A stretch of DNA of 64,000 nt from Microbacterium sp. LWS13-1.2 (GTDB lineage: Bacteria; Actinomycetota; Actinomycetes; Actinomycetales; Microbacteriaceae): contig NZ_CP151632.1 of assembly GCF_040144835.1 (NCBI RefSeq), positions 1,426,001 to 1,490,000 on the forward strand. The letters run 5' to 3'. This document shows positions 1-8,195 of the stretch, piece by piece. The notes under the pieces are model-generated. The model did not search any database. It worked only from the letters and a program-made list of their open reading frames with translations, and was not told where the DNA came from. Position numbers and translations under genes: made by a program. Each line of letters starts with the position of its first letter. The first letter of the stretch is position 1.

Positions 1-216
1 CGCGGACTCGACGTGGGTGTGGACGTCACTACGGTGGGTGAGCGTGAGGTCAATGCCCTCGTCGATCTCCGGTCTAGACACCACCACTCCGCTCGCGGCA
101 GCGATGGCGCGGACCAGTCCCTCCTGATAGGCCTCCATCAGATCGGTGAATCGCTTGGGCGAGCCACGCACGATCGGCGGCAGGGGCAACGGGGCCGGCG
201 TCCCCACAGTCGACAT
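1..216 (-). CDS. Partial hypothetical protein, DUF4365-like N-terminus
   Basis: A reverse-strand frame opens at ATG (214-216) and runs off the left edge, giving 72 residues that start MSTVGTPAPLPLP. A helical stretch (about 18-42) leads to EIDEGIDLTLTH, which recalls the acidic GID-L core at the start of DUF4365, a nuclease-like family often found on mobile elements. The match is a pattern impression and too little is visible to fix the family. It reads toward the left edge, away from the integrase, and could be island cargo. No Shine-Dalgarno sequence is evident. Confidence 0.45.
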   Translation of the reverse strand, partial: MSTVGTPAPLPLPPIVRGSPKRFTDLMEAYQEGLVRAIAAASGVVVSRPEIDEGIDLTLTHRSDVHTHVESA

Positions 217-304
217 GTCCACATGCTAGTGGGATGCGCACAGCGCCCCGCGTTGATGTTGCGTCGGGCCGTGCCTACCACGATCGCATCCTTCTGCTCA
301 GACG

Positions 305-340
305 CCTGGCATCTCGCGATCTGGCGAGACGGCGGCCAGG
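305..340 (-). terminator. Nested hairpin after the integrase
   Basis: Outer arms CCTGGC (305-310) and GCCAGG (335-340) enclose inner arms TCTCGC (312-317) and GCGAGA (324-329) with a six-base loop. It lies 4 bases past the integrase stop and fits a transcription terminator, although no T-run follows. Confidence 0.4.
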
Positions 341-344
341 TGAT

Positions 345-1571
345 TCAGTCCAATGCGACACGCGACGAGTCCCGCGACAGTAGCTCACCCACGAGATCGG
401 CAGCACCCCGCTGAAGAGTGCGCACGGCGTGCGAGTAGGTGTTCAGGGTGGTCTGGATGTCAGCGTGTCCGAGGCGCTCGGAAACAATCTTCGGGTGAAC
501 GCCGGCGCGTAGTAGGAGCGTCGCGTGGGTGTGCCGCAGCTCGTGCAGATGCAGAGCGTCGAGATCCGGGTGGGCCTCCCCGGCCTTGGCCATACGCTCG
601 CGCCACTGACGGGAGAACTGCGTCGGGTTGTGTGGCCGGCCGAACCGGTTACAAAAGATCAGTTGCTCGCCCCGCGCCAGTTCTGGCGCCACTGCTCGGA
701 GCATATCCCGCTTTGTACGCAGCGTCGACGCAAGCCGCGCGTCGATATCAACGTTTCGCACGCGGCCGCTCTTGGTCGCGTGAAAGTCGATGACCGGCTT
801 CTTGCCGGATTCCTTCACGTACGACATAGCGCGGGCGATCGTGATGACGTTGTTCTCGAGGTCAACGTCCTTCCACCTCAGCCCGAGCAGTTCGCCACGC
901 CGCATACCGGTGCCCAGCAGGGTGAGCCATGCGAGCCAGAGGTAGTCGCCGCTCGACTCCGACCAATCGAGGAACAGTCGGGCGTCCTCCGCCGACCAGG
1001 TCATCATCTCGGGTGGCGCGGCCTCCAGCTTGGTCGGCGGCGAGGCCCGCTTGGCGGCGTTGACCCGCACCAGCCCGTCTTCCAGCGCGTGCTGCAGGAT
1101 CTGTGACACCAACACGTGGATGTGCCGGATAGTCGCCGCACCGAGGGGCTCGCCAACGTGTCCCCGGTCTCTCCTGCCGTCGCGCTCCAACTGGCGGTAG
1201 TACCGGTTCAGCTGGTCCTTCGTGATCTCGCTCAGCGGTGTGCGTCCGAGCGAGGCGGGCTCGACATGCACACGGTAGTGCTTCCGGTAGCCGGCGAGGG
1301 TGGTTGGTCGCACCCGTAGGCCGTCGAAGTACTTCGTTGAGTAGGAGTTGAGCGTCTCGCGTGTCTCCTCGACATGGACTCCCCGCCGGATATCGACCTG
1401 CAGCGCCGTCACTTCCTCACGTGCGGCGCGTTCCGTTTCGAAGCCACGGCGGAATCGGCGCACCAACTCGCCATCGGGACGGGCCACCCAGTACGCGATT
1501 CGGTAGCGCGTTTCGCCTAACGGCGTCGTGTAAGGCGAGATGGTGCCTTCGTGGTTCACGCGCCGCGCCAT
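345..1571 (-). CDS. int: Tyrosine-family site-specific integrase
   Basis: This 408-residue tyrosine recombinase should excise or insert an element by strand exchange through a 3'-phosphotyrosine. The N-terminal half (about 1-175) carries the arm-binding and SAM-like core-binding domains. The catalytic domain shows R224 (in TGMRRGE), a beta-hairpin Lys at 267, H343-x-x-R346, H369 (LGHA) and the nucleophile Y379 (TLNTYSH), so all key residues are present. The length is normal for phage or actinobacterial integrative-element integrases. The gene reads leftward, and its promoter side faces a divergent excisionase-like gene, a usual int/xis layout. No intact att site could be seen beside it. Confidence 0.93.
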   Translation of the reverse strand: MARRVNHEGTISPYTTPLGETRYRIAYWVARPDGELVRRFRRGFETERAAREEVTALQVDIRRGVHVEETRETLNSYSTKYFDGLRVRPTTLAGYRKHYRVHVEPASLGRTPLSEITKDQLNRYYRQLERDGRRDRGHVGEPLGAATIRHIHVLVSQILQHALEDGLVRVNAAKRASPPTKLEAAPPEMMTWSAEDARLFLDWSESSGDYLWLAWLTLLGTGMRRGELLGLRWKDVDLENNVITIARAMSYVKESGKKPVIDFHATKSGRVRNVDIDARLASTLRTKRDMLRAVAPELARGEQLIFCNRFGRPHNPTQFSRQWRERMAKAGEAHPDLDALHLHELRHTHATLLLRAGVHPKIVSERLGHADIQTTLNTYSHAVRTLQRGAADLVGELLSRDSSRVALD

Positions 1572-1582
1572 GCTCCCTCTCC

Positions 1583-2173
1583 TCAGTTGATCGATGGCCC
1601 GCTGGTCCGAGACGGGCCGACAACCGGGCCGGTTGCGTCCGCATCCGGGAGACGAATGCCAGCAGCCAAGCCGTCGATGCGGGCACGGTTCATCAATCGC
1701 GTCGCAGTACTCTGACTCACGCCGAGGCAGTCCGACACGGTCTTCAGCGGCGGCAGGTTGACTGCGACCGCAAGCCGATACGTCGCTGCCGCGTCGACCA
1801 CATTCTCGGCAGCTGATCTATCCGTCCGCTCCCGCATGCGCCTAACGTACGCCGCGCCAGTCACGGGCGCCTTGGAACCGTCGGCAACTGTGGAAACTAG
1901 GAGGCCCGTCGCCTGCAGTGCGGCCTGCACGCGCACCTCTCGCAGGGTGAGGCTGGTGACTTCGTCGCCCTCTCCCGCACGTTCGACCGTCACCGACACC
2001 GCGGCGCTCCGCGCGAGCCGCGGATCGAACTCCACCCGCACACGGATGGCGCCGGGGACACCAGGCTCGTCTCGAACGATCGCCGTCCAGGAACGCGGGA
2101 CGCTCACGCCGTTGCCCACCTCCACGCGCTCCGGGCTCACGTCGGCGGTCTCCAGCTTCACCATGATCGTCAT
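1583..2173 (-). CDS. Hypothetical protein with C-terminal HTH
   Basis: A protein of about 196 residues is encoded 11 bases upstream of the integrase on the same strand, so the two probably share a transcript. The C-terminal third (PPLKTVSDCLGVSQSTATRL) has the spacing of a helix-turn-helix followed by a short basic segment and a proline-rich tail. The N-terminal two thirds are beta-rich and unrecognised. An upstream in-frame ATG at 2221 exists, but the MMTIM cluster at 2161-2173 is nearer to where the conserved-looking sequence begins; the start is uncertain because no ribosome site is clear. A role in control of integration or element copy state is inferred only from position. Confidence 0.6.
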   Translation of the reverse strand: MTIMVKLETADVSPERVEVGNGVSVPRSWTAIVRDEPGVPGAIRVRVEFDPRLARSAAVSVTVERAGEGDEVTSLTLREVRVQAALQATGLLVSTVADGSKAPVTGAAYVRRMRERTDRSAAENVVDAAATYRLAVAVNLPPLKTVSDCLGVSQSTATRLMNRARIDGLAAGIRLPDADATGPVVGPSRTSGPSIN

Positions 2174-2298
2174 CATGACAGGTCGCGAAATAGCGAGCAA
2201 GGTGCGACATGACGCATTCATGACACATATGGCTCAATCGCGTGCTACGGTGTGGGCACTCGCTGTCAAAGGTGGCTCACGAGAGGGTGGTACAGATC

Positions 2299-2478
2299 AT
2301 GAACCGTTCGGAGAACTCGCTGGCGCTGACATACAAAGACGCCGCCGCGCTGGTTGGCGTCGAGTACCGCACTATCAAGGCCGGCGTCGAACGCGGCACG
2401 ATCCCGACCGTGCAGCTGGGACCTCGCCGGATGATCCCCCGCGCCGCCCTCTTGCGCGTCTTCGGCGTCGAGTCCTGA
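2299..2478 (+). CDS. Excisionase / MerR-type HTH protein
   Basis: This small basic protein (59 residues) contains the typical excisionase helix-turn-helix order: YKDAAALVGVEYRTIKAGV, then a wing with R-x-M-I-P-R that closes on a Leu-rich helix. Such proteins bind next to att sites and bias the integrase toward excision, or act as small MerR-like regulators. The start at 2299 is preferred to ATG 2242 because GAGAGG (2281-2286) lies upstream and the HTH begins soon after. It is divergent from the integrase pair and 18 bases ahead of the next gene, with which it is probably co-transcribed. Confidence 0.75.
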   Translation: MNRSENSLALTYKDAAALVGVEYRTIKAGVERGTIPTVQLGPRRMIPRAALLRVFGVES

Positions 2479-2496
2479 CGTCTGCGCGCGATCATC

Positions 2497-3180
2497 ATGG
2501 TCGACGCACGGCTCCCGGCGGAGTGGTTGGGGAGCATCCGCATCGACAACCTGAGCGACCGAGCCTTCCGCGTCCTCGCCGGTGCGCTGATGTGGTGCAA
2601 CGGCCAGGGTACGGACGGTGCGATCCCCGCCCGCTACACCAAGTACTTGCACCCTGACGGCGAAGACCAGAGCGCCTTCGATGAGCTCGAGGCCGCCGGC
2701 ATCTGGCGCCGCGTCGAAGATGGCTACTTGCTGCCCGGCTGGTCGGAGGACCTCCGCCAGTCGACGGCCGAGGAGGTCGAGCGCTACCGGGAGGGCGCAC
2801 GACGCCGCCAGAAGGCCTACCGCGATCGTCAGCGCGACGGCACACACGCCCTCGCCGACGTGCCGGACAGCGTTACGCGTGACGTGACGGCGAACGTAGG
2901 CACAGGCCAGTTAAGGACTTTGAAGAGAGCGTCTGCCTACGCGACGGGTGACGACTCGCGTGACGTCACGCATAACGCGCCCTCGCCTCACTGCGCGAAG
3001 CATCCGGGCGGCACCCGACAGCCGTGCGGTGCGTGCGCGCGCGCCAGAGCGGCGTCTGAAGCCCGTCCACGACCAGTCCCCAGCCGGGCGTGGGACTGCA
3101 ACATCGATGGCCACAAACTCGTCGCCGACGGCACCTGTGCCGTCTGCACCCATCGCCCCGGGAAGACTTCGGTCGCCTAA
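2497..3180 (+). CDS. Putative element replication protein with Cys pairs
   Basis: A 227-residue protein. The first 85 residues (IRIDNLSDRAFRVLAGALMW onward) resemble the winged-helix N-termini of actinobacterial phage and plasmid replication-organiser proteins. A highly charged helix follows at about 88-115 (EEVERYREGARRRQ). The C-terminus carries two C-x(n)-C clusters, CAKHPGG-x-RQPCGAC and CNIDGHKL-x-ADGTCAVC, which could form one zinc site. It is immediately downstream of the excisionase-like gene, which supports an element maintenance role. The function is inferred from context and motif style; no catalytic motif is visible. Confidence 0.55.
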   Translation: MVDARLPAEWLGSIRIDNLSDRAFRVLAGALMWCNGQGTDGAIPARYTKYLHPDGEDQSAFDELEAAGIWRRVEDGYLLPGWSEDLRQSTAEEVERYREGARRRQKAYRDRQRDGTHALADVPDSVTRDVTANVGTGQLRTLKRASAYATGDDSRDVTHNAPSPHCAKHPGGTRQPCGACARARAASEARPRPVPSRAWDCNIDGHKLVADGTCAVCTHRPGKTSVA

Positions 3181-3768
3181 CGCGGGGGCGGCCCACCGAG
3201 CCCGAGAGTGTAGCGCTCGCGCGCGGCTCCGTGCCGGGCTTTCGCGGCGTATCCTCGCACCTCCGCTGGCGCTCCGGCGCTGCGGTACTCCACGGTCCCT
3301 GCACTCCACCGCACTCGACCGCTGAGATAGGCCGATGTCGGTGGAAGACCAGAAGTGTGGCGCTGATCAAGTGGGCTTACCCACTCCGCGACGGAGCCTC
3401 AGCTCGACCCATGCGATCGCACCCAGAGCGCGTGCAGGCGTCGGATGGCTGCGTTGGTGTGTTGCTGATCGGATCACAGCTCCCCGCACATCGTCTTGCA
3501 GCGGGGCCATGATCGCGTGTCAGTCAGCCAGCGAGTCATCTCGCTTCGCCGGTCGACAAGGAGACGTCACACGCTCAACCCGACACTGCTTCCTCGCTCG
3601 GAGCACAGGCCGACCGAACAGCAAGCCGCCCAGCGAGCTGCGATCCGAAACCGCACGGCTAACGAGCCCGCACTCGAACCAGGACCAAAACAGCAATGCA
3701 CGCAGGCACTGTTCAGTGGAAGGCCGCGATGTCTTGCGATCACTGGGGTCGCCTGACAACCTGGTTAC
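3181..3768. other. Gene-poor stretch in the mobile region
   Basis: No frame here has convincing codon bias or a ribosome site. Part of it (roughly 3600-3760) looks less GC-rich than the surroundings, as expected for foreign or decayed sequence. I found no tRNA, att core or strong hairpin. Confidence 0.5.
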
Positions 3769-4107
3769 ATGGCTCGCGGGCGCCGGAATTCCAAGCGGGA
3801 AGCCGCGCAAGCGCGGGAACTCGAGGCACTGGATCGCGCTGAGCGGGAACAGCGGGAGATGGAACAACGAGCCGCTCTACGCCGCCGACTGGACCGAAGA
3901 TTGGGCGACCCACGGGCAGGGCTTGATCGCTTGAGCGCTCTTAGCCGGGACCTGGAGAGGCTCCACCGTGATGAGGCACGGCTGTTAGAAGAACGCGATC
4001 AACTCGTGTCCTGGCTGAGGGATCGCGGGCAGAGCTGGGTCGCCCTGAGCGCACGAACGAAGCTGAGCCGGCAGGCTCTGATGAAGCGAGCTGGCCGCAG
4101 AGAATGA
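3769..4107 (+). CDS. Small coiled-coil protein with C-terminal HTH-like end
   Basis: 112 residues, extremely rich in Arg, Glu and Leu. Residues 8-85 are predicted by eye to form one long charged helix or coiled coil (heptad-like EREQREMEQR and DLERLHRDEARLLEERDQL). The end (SWVALSARTKLSRQALMKR) fits a helix-turn-helix pair, so a small DNA-associated or replication-accessory protein is possible. It follows the gene-poor stretch and precedes the convergent selO gene. No family name can be assigned; composition and codon use support a real gene. Confidence 0.6.
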   Translation: MARGRRNSKREAAQARELEALDRAEREQREMEQRAALRRRLDRRLGDPRAGLDRLSALSRDLERLHRDEARLLEERDQLVSWLRDRGQSWVALSARTKLSRQALMKRAGRRE

Positions 4108-4141
4108 CCTGGCCGACTAGCGATGGGCGCGGCGGGCCTCT

Positions 4142-5653
4142 TCATGTGCCGCAGAACGTGCGGTGCGGTGCGGTCCCTGTCGGGGCCGGCCGCGCGAACC
4201 GCAGGTACTCACTTCCCGGGCGCTCGGTGTAAGGCTTGCGAAGCAGCTCGAGCAGCTGCTCGAACGGCGTCAAGTCACCCTCGTTCGCCGCTTGCAGCGC
4301 CTCTTCGACGATGTGATTGCGGGCGATGTAGCGAGGATTCACGACACGCATCATCGCGGCATCGGGCGCGAGCGCACGCCACCGCACCAGCCAGGTATCC
4401 AACTCGGGAACCGGCCCGAGGAATCGATCCCGCACCGCTCGGTCATCGCCCTCCACCGCCGTCGCGAGACCCCGCCAGAATCCCGTGAAGTCCACCCTGT
4501 GCTCCGCGAGCAGACTGAGCGCGTCGTGGGCGAGCGCGGCGGCGTCGGCCGCGCTGACCGCCACATCCAAGCCGAGCTTCGCGCGGAAGGCCTCCGCCCA
4601 GCGTCGCTGGTACTGCGCATCGAACCCGGCGACGATCTCCGCCGCGACCGCCTCCCCCGCTGCCGTCTCATCCGCAAGCAACGGCGACAGCGCATCGCCG
4701 AGCCGCTCCAGGTTCCACCGCATGATTGACGGCTGCCGGTCGTACGCATAGCGCCCGAACCGGTCGATCGAGCTGAAGTGCGCGCCGGGCTCATAGGCGT
4801 CGAGGAAGGCGCAGGGCCCGTAGTCGACGGTCTCGGCGGCCACGAGCACGTTGTCGGTGCTGAGCACGCCGTGCACGAAGCCGAGGCGCATCCAGTGCGC
4901 CGTGAGCCCGGCGACCTCGCCGACGATCTCCTCGAGCAGTGCCCGATACGGATGCCGCGCCTCGGCCGCCTGCGGATAGTGGCGGGCTATGACGTGGTCG
5001 GCGAGCCGGCGAAGCAGCGCCATGTCTCCCTGCGCGCGCACGTACTCGAACGAGCCGAACCGCACGTGACTGGATGCCGTTCGCGCGAGAACAGCTCCGG
5101 GCAGGGTGGAGCCGTCGAGTGCTCGGGGTCTGCCCGTGGCGACCACCGCGAGCATGCGGGTCGTGGGAACTCCCAGGGCGTGCATGGCCTCGCCCATCAG
5201 GAATTCGCGCAGCATCGGGCCCACGACCGCGTACCCGTCGACGCGCGAGAGCGGCGTCGGCCCGATGCCCTTGAGGTGCACATCGCGGAGACGACCGTGG
5301 CTGTCGCGACGTTCCCCGAGAAGCGCGGCGCGCCCGTCGCCCAGTACCGGCTTGAAGACGCCCCATTGGTGCCCGGCGTACAGCTGGGCGACGGGCGGCC
5401 GGCCGTCACGGAACGATTCGCCGGTGAGGAAGCGTAGGCCTTCGGCGGAGCCGAGGTAAGCCGGGTCGAGGTCGAGGTCGCGCGCGACCTCCTCTCCCAG
5501 CACGAGAATCCGGGGGTCGGAGGGCCGCACCGGGGTGACGGGGCGGGAAAGCTCGGGGAACGACTCGGCCCAGGTCTGCTCCAGCCCTGGCGAGCATGCG
5601 GGCAGATCGAGCGTGGCGTTCGTCGCGGCGCGGGACGCGGCATCCGTCATCAT
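4142..5653 (-). CDS. selO: Protein adenylyltransferase SelO (YdiU/UPF0061)
   Basis: SelO is a pseudokinase-fold enzyme that transfers AMP from ATP to Ser, Thr or Tyr of target proteins during redox stress. The 503-residue product has the family signature YAGHQWGVFKPVLGDGRA, the nucleotide-binding LKG-x-GPTPLSR region, the YEP-G-H-FSSID loop and the catalytic-type HGVLSTDNVLV segment. It ends in TFCGT, the Cys-containing tail common in bacterial members. Frames upstream of 5653 lack conservation, so ATG 5653 (or 5650) is chosen; GGGG lies upstream. It reads convergently to the mobile-region genes and may be the first chromosomal-type gene from the left. Confidence 0.93.
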   Translation of the reverse strand: MMTDAASRAATNATLDLPACSPGLEQTWAESFPELSRPVTPVRPSDPRILVLGEEVARDLDLDPAYLGSAEGLRFLTGESFRDGRPPVAQLYAGHQWGVFKPVLGDGRAALLGERRDSHGRLRDVHLKGIGPTPLSRVDGYAVVGPMLREFLMGEAMHALGVPTTRMLAVVATGRPRALDGSTLPGAVLARTASSHVRFGSFEYVRAQGDMALLRRLADHVIARHYPQAAEARHPYRALLEEIVGEVAGLTAHWMRLGFVHGVLSTDNVLVAAETVDYGPCAFLDAYEPGAHFSSIDRFGRYAYDRQPSIMRWNLERLGDALSPLLADETAAGEAVAAEIVAGFDAQYQRRWAEAFRAKLGLDVAVSAADAAALAHDALSLLAEHRVDFTGFWRGLATAVEGDDRAVRDRFLGPVPELDTWLVRWRALAPDAAMMRVVNPRYIARNHIVEEALQAANEGDLTPFEQLLELLRKPYTERPGSEYLRFARPAPTGTAPHRTFCGT

Positions 5654-5697
5654 GAGGTCAGCCCCATCGCCCCCCGCGCTCCCCCGCCTCTCGGCCG

Positions 5698-6222
5698 TCA
5701 CCGCGCGACGGTGGCGTCCGCGCCCAGCACGCGCTCCAGCGCGGGCCATTCCGTATCGAGCCACCCCTGGATGACCTCTGCGCGGCGGTCGGTCTCGGAC
5801 GCCGGAAACGCGATGCCCCGCGTCGGTGTGGATGCTCCGAGTTCGACCAACAGCGGGCGCAGGCTGTGCTCGACGGCGAGCGCGTGGGTCGGCGCGCCGA
5901 TCGTGAGCAGGGGAACCGCCGTCACGCCGTTCAGTTCGCCCGCGTCGAAGCGGTCCAGGAACGCCTTGAGCAGCCCCGTGTACGAAGCCTTGTAGGTCGG
6001 GCTTGCGACGACGACGAGGTCAGCCGCCGTGACCCGGCGCCGTAGGTCGTCGATCGTGTCGTCGGGGAAGCGGAAGAGCAGCGGTGCGACGTCGACGAGG
6101 TCGATCGTCTCAGTCACCTGAGCTCCGGAGCGCGCGGCGATCCGCTTGGCTACTTCCTCGGCCACCAGGCGCGTGCGAGACGAGGGCTGCGGGTTCCCGA
6201 CCAGGACGACGATGCTCGACAT
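5698..6222 (-). CDS. NADPH-dependent FMN reductase (SsuE/MsuE type)
   Basis: A 174-residue flavodoxin-fold protein. The N-terminal VLVGNPQPSSRTRLVAEEV is the phosphate-binding loop for FMN, and SPTYKASYTGLLKAFLD is the conserved flavin-contact segment of the SsuE/MsuE group, which makes reduced FMN for two-component monooxygenases. The start at 6222 excludes a non-conserved 29-residue extension. It is divergent from a flavin reductase and LLM monooxygenase operon, so it probably supplies FMNH2 to those enzymes. Which of the two reductases in this locus serves which monooxygenase cannot be told. Confidence 0.88.
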   Translation of the reverse strand: MSSIVVLVGNPQPSSRTRLVAEEVAKRIAARSGAQVTETIDLVDVAPLLFRFPDDTIDDLRRRVTAADLVVVASPTYKASYTGLLKAFLDRFDAGELNGVTAVPLLTIGAPTHALAVEHSLRPLLVELGASTPTRGIAFPASETDRRAEVIQGWLDTEWPALERVLGADATVAR

Positions 6223-6276
6223 GCCCCCATGCAAGCCGATCGCGAGGGGATCAGCACCTTCGACGACCTCATGCGC

Positions 6277-6291
6277 CGCCGTATGACGGCG
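6277..6291. promoter_or_regulatory. Palindrome CGCCGT-ATG-ACGGCG in the divergent promoter
   Basis: A perfect inverted repeat with six-base arms lies between the divergent FMN reductase (start 6222) and flavin reductase (start 6353). Its first 11 bases, CGCCGTATGAC, recur exactly at 29871-29881 ahead of a rhodanese gene, which points to a shared regulator. Confidence 0.45.
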
Positions 6292-6352
6292 CGTTTCCTC
6301 GTGTTTCACTCCGATCCCGCCCTGGCCGGGGAGCCGCGCCTACCGTCGTGCC

Positions 6353-6925
6353 ATGACCGCTCTCCCCAGTGCTTCCGCGACCGATCAGCATCCCGCGACG
6401 CGTTCGATCTGCGGTGCGATCGCGCCGGCGGAGTTCCGCACGCTCTTCCGGGGGCACCCCAGCGGCGTCGCCGTCATCACCGCGACCGGCCCCGGCGGTC
6501 CGGTCGCGCTCACCGCGTCGTCCGTGTCATCGGTCAGCGCCGATCCGCCCCTGTTGGTGTTCTCGGTGTCGTCGATCTCGTCGTCGACGCCGACGATCCT
6601 CGGGGCCGACTCTGTGGTCGTGCATCTGCTGGACGCCGACGACATCGATCTCGCACGCCTGGGAGCGACGAGCGGCGTCGACCGATTCGCCGACTCCGAG
6701 TCGTGGGCACCGCTGCCCACCGGTGAGCCGGTCTTCCGCGGGGTGCGGGCGTGGGTGCGGTGCGCCGTGGTCAGTCGCATGGATGCCGGCGGCTCGACGG
6801 TCATCGCCGCACACGCGGTGCAAGCGCACATCGCCCGGGCGGAGTCCAACACCACCGGGGGCGGTGCACTGGTCTATCACAACCGCGGCTGGCACCGGCT
6901 GGGCGACCACTCCCGCGTGGGCTGA
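6353..6925 (+). CDS. Flavin reductase (HpaC/DIM6-NTAB family)
   Basis: 190 residues of the split-barrel flavin reductase family, which reduces FMN or FAD with NAD(P)H and hands the reduced flavin to a partner monooxygenase. Recognisable elements are FRTLFRGHPSGVAVITA near the start, the flavin phosphate segment TASSVSSVSADPPLLVFSV and the closing pattern ALVYHNRGWHRLG. It is first in a + strand series with the monooxygenase at 6972 (46 bases downstream) and is thus the likely dedicated reductase of that set. An ATG at 6353 with no strong Shine-Dalgarno sequence suggests weak or leaderless initiation. Confidence 0.88.
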   Translation: MTALPSASATDQHPATRSICGAIAPAEFRTLFRGHPSGVAVITATGPGGPVALTASSVSSVSADPPLLVFSVSSISSSTPTILGADSVVVHLLDADDIDLARLGATSGVDRFADSESWAPLPTGEPVFRGVRAWVRCAVVSRMDAGGSTVIAAHAVQAHIARAESNTTGGGALVYHNRGWHRLGDHSRVG

Positions 6926-6971
6926 CGCCCGCGCATCAAGATCAGAACCCGAGCTAGAGGAAAGAACGACC

Positions 6972-8195
6972 GTGACCGAACAGGTGCACATCGCCATCGC
7001 CTTCGAGCGCGCCGGCTGGCATCCCGCCGCCTGGCGCGAGTCCACCGCGCGTCCCAACGAGCTGACCTCGCCCGCCTACTGGCGCGATCTGCTGCGCACC
7101 GCCGACGACAGCGGAGTCGCGCTGGCGACGATCGAGGACGCGTTGTCGCTGACCGACCGCTTCGAGCCGCTCGAGGGCCTGCGGCGCGACCGTGTCCGCG
7201 GCCGCCTCGACGCCGTCCTGATCGCTTCCTTCGTCGCACCGCTGACACGCCGGATCGGCCTCGTGCCGACCGTGACGACGGCACATCCGGAGCCGTTCCA
7301 TGTCGCGACCGGCATCCAGACCCTCGACTTCGCCAGCCGCGGCCGCGCCGGCGTACGCCTGGTCGCGGGAGCTTCCGCCGCCGAGCGGGCGAACTTCGGA
7401 CGCCGCGCCGCGGGCGTCGACGGGATCCCCGCCTCCGGCCGGGTGGAGGACTCCCCCGAGATCATCGCGGCGTTCCGCGAGGCCGGTGAGTTCGCCGACG
7501 TCCTGTCGCGACTGTGGGACTCCTGGCAGGACGACGCCATCATCCGGGATGCCGCGACGGGCCGCTTCCTCGACGCCGATCGGGTGCACAACATCGAGTT
7601 CGAGGGCGAGTTCTTCTCCATCACCGGGGCGTCGATCGTGCCGCGGTCGCCGCAGGGCCGGCCACTGCTGACGGTCCTGGCGCACCAGACGGTGCCCTAC
7701 CGACTGGCCGCAGCACATGCCGACCTCGTCTTCACCACGCCGCACGAAGCAGGCGGCCGCCCCGGGTTCGAGCTGGACGGCATCCGCGCGGAACTGGATG
7801 CCGCGGCCGACGAGCTGCGCACGGGCGACGAGCGCCTGCGGGTCTACGCCGACCTCGTCGTGCTGATCGAAGACACCGGGGCGGCAGCACGCAGCGCCTT
7901 GGCTCGCCTGGACGAATGGGACGGCGCGCCGCTCACGTCGGATGCGCGCATCGTCGTGGGCACGCCCGGCGACGTGGCGGACGTCGTGCGCGAGCTGGCC
8001 GCCGCCGGTGTCGACGGTGTGCGCCTGCGGCCCGCCCGACAGCCCGCCGACGTCGTGGCGATCACCGAGAAGCTCGTGCCGCTGCTGCGGTCCACCAGAA
8101 CACTGCGCGAGGACGACGGCGCCGGCACGTTGCGCGCGCGTCTCGACCTCGCCCGCCCCGAGAGCCGCTACGTCCGAGAGAAGGTCGCGCTGTGA
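6972..8195 (+). CDS. LLM-class flavin-dependent monooxygenase, short partner
   Basis: A 407-residue luciferase-like TIM-barrel enzyme that should use FMNH2 and O2 to oxidise a small substrate. Conserved blocks include an N-terminal strand (VHIAIAFERAG), the RIGLVPTVTTAHPEPFH strand, a GRAGVRLVAGAS loop and the LWDSWQDDA segment followed by FEGEFFSI, all typical of the bacterial luciferase superfamily. The GTG start has GAGGAAAG 6-15 bases upstream. It overlaps the next gene by four bases (GTGA), so their products are translationally coupled. The pair 27415/28473 repeats the same arrangement. The substrate is unknown; an organosulfur compound is inferred from context. Confidence 0.85.
   Translation: MTEQVHIAIAFERAGWHPAAWRESTARPNELTSPAYWRDLLRTADDSGVALATIEDALSLTDRFEPLEGLRRDRVRGRLDAVLIASFVAPLTRRIGLVPTVTTAHPEPFHVATGIQTLDFASRGRAGVRLVAGASAAERANFGRRAAGVDGIPASGRVEDSPEIIAAFREAGEFADVLSRLWDSWQDDAIIRDAATGRFLDADRVHNIEFEGEFFSITGASIVPRSPQGRPLLTVLAHQTVPYRLAAAHADLVFTTPHEAGGRPGFELDGIRAELDAAADELRTGDERLRVYADLVVLIEDTGAAARSALARLDEWDGAPLTSDARIVVGTPGDVADVVRELAAAGVDGVRLRPARQPADVVAITEKLVPLLRSTRTLREDDGAGTLRARLDLARPESRYVREKVAL

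Noticed and set aside
13..414. Rightward 133-codon open frame at the left edge
   Set aside because: It runs opposite a better reverse-strand frame (1-216) and the integrase terminator, and its composition is that of an antisense shadow.
3335..3934. Open frames between 3.3 and 3.9 kb
   Set aside because: Overlapping frames on both strands lack ribosome sites and codon bias and contradict the coiled-coil gene at 3769.
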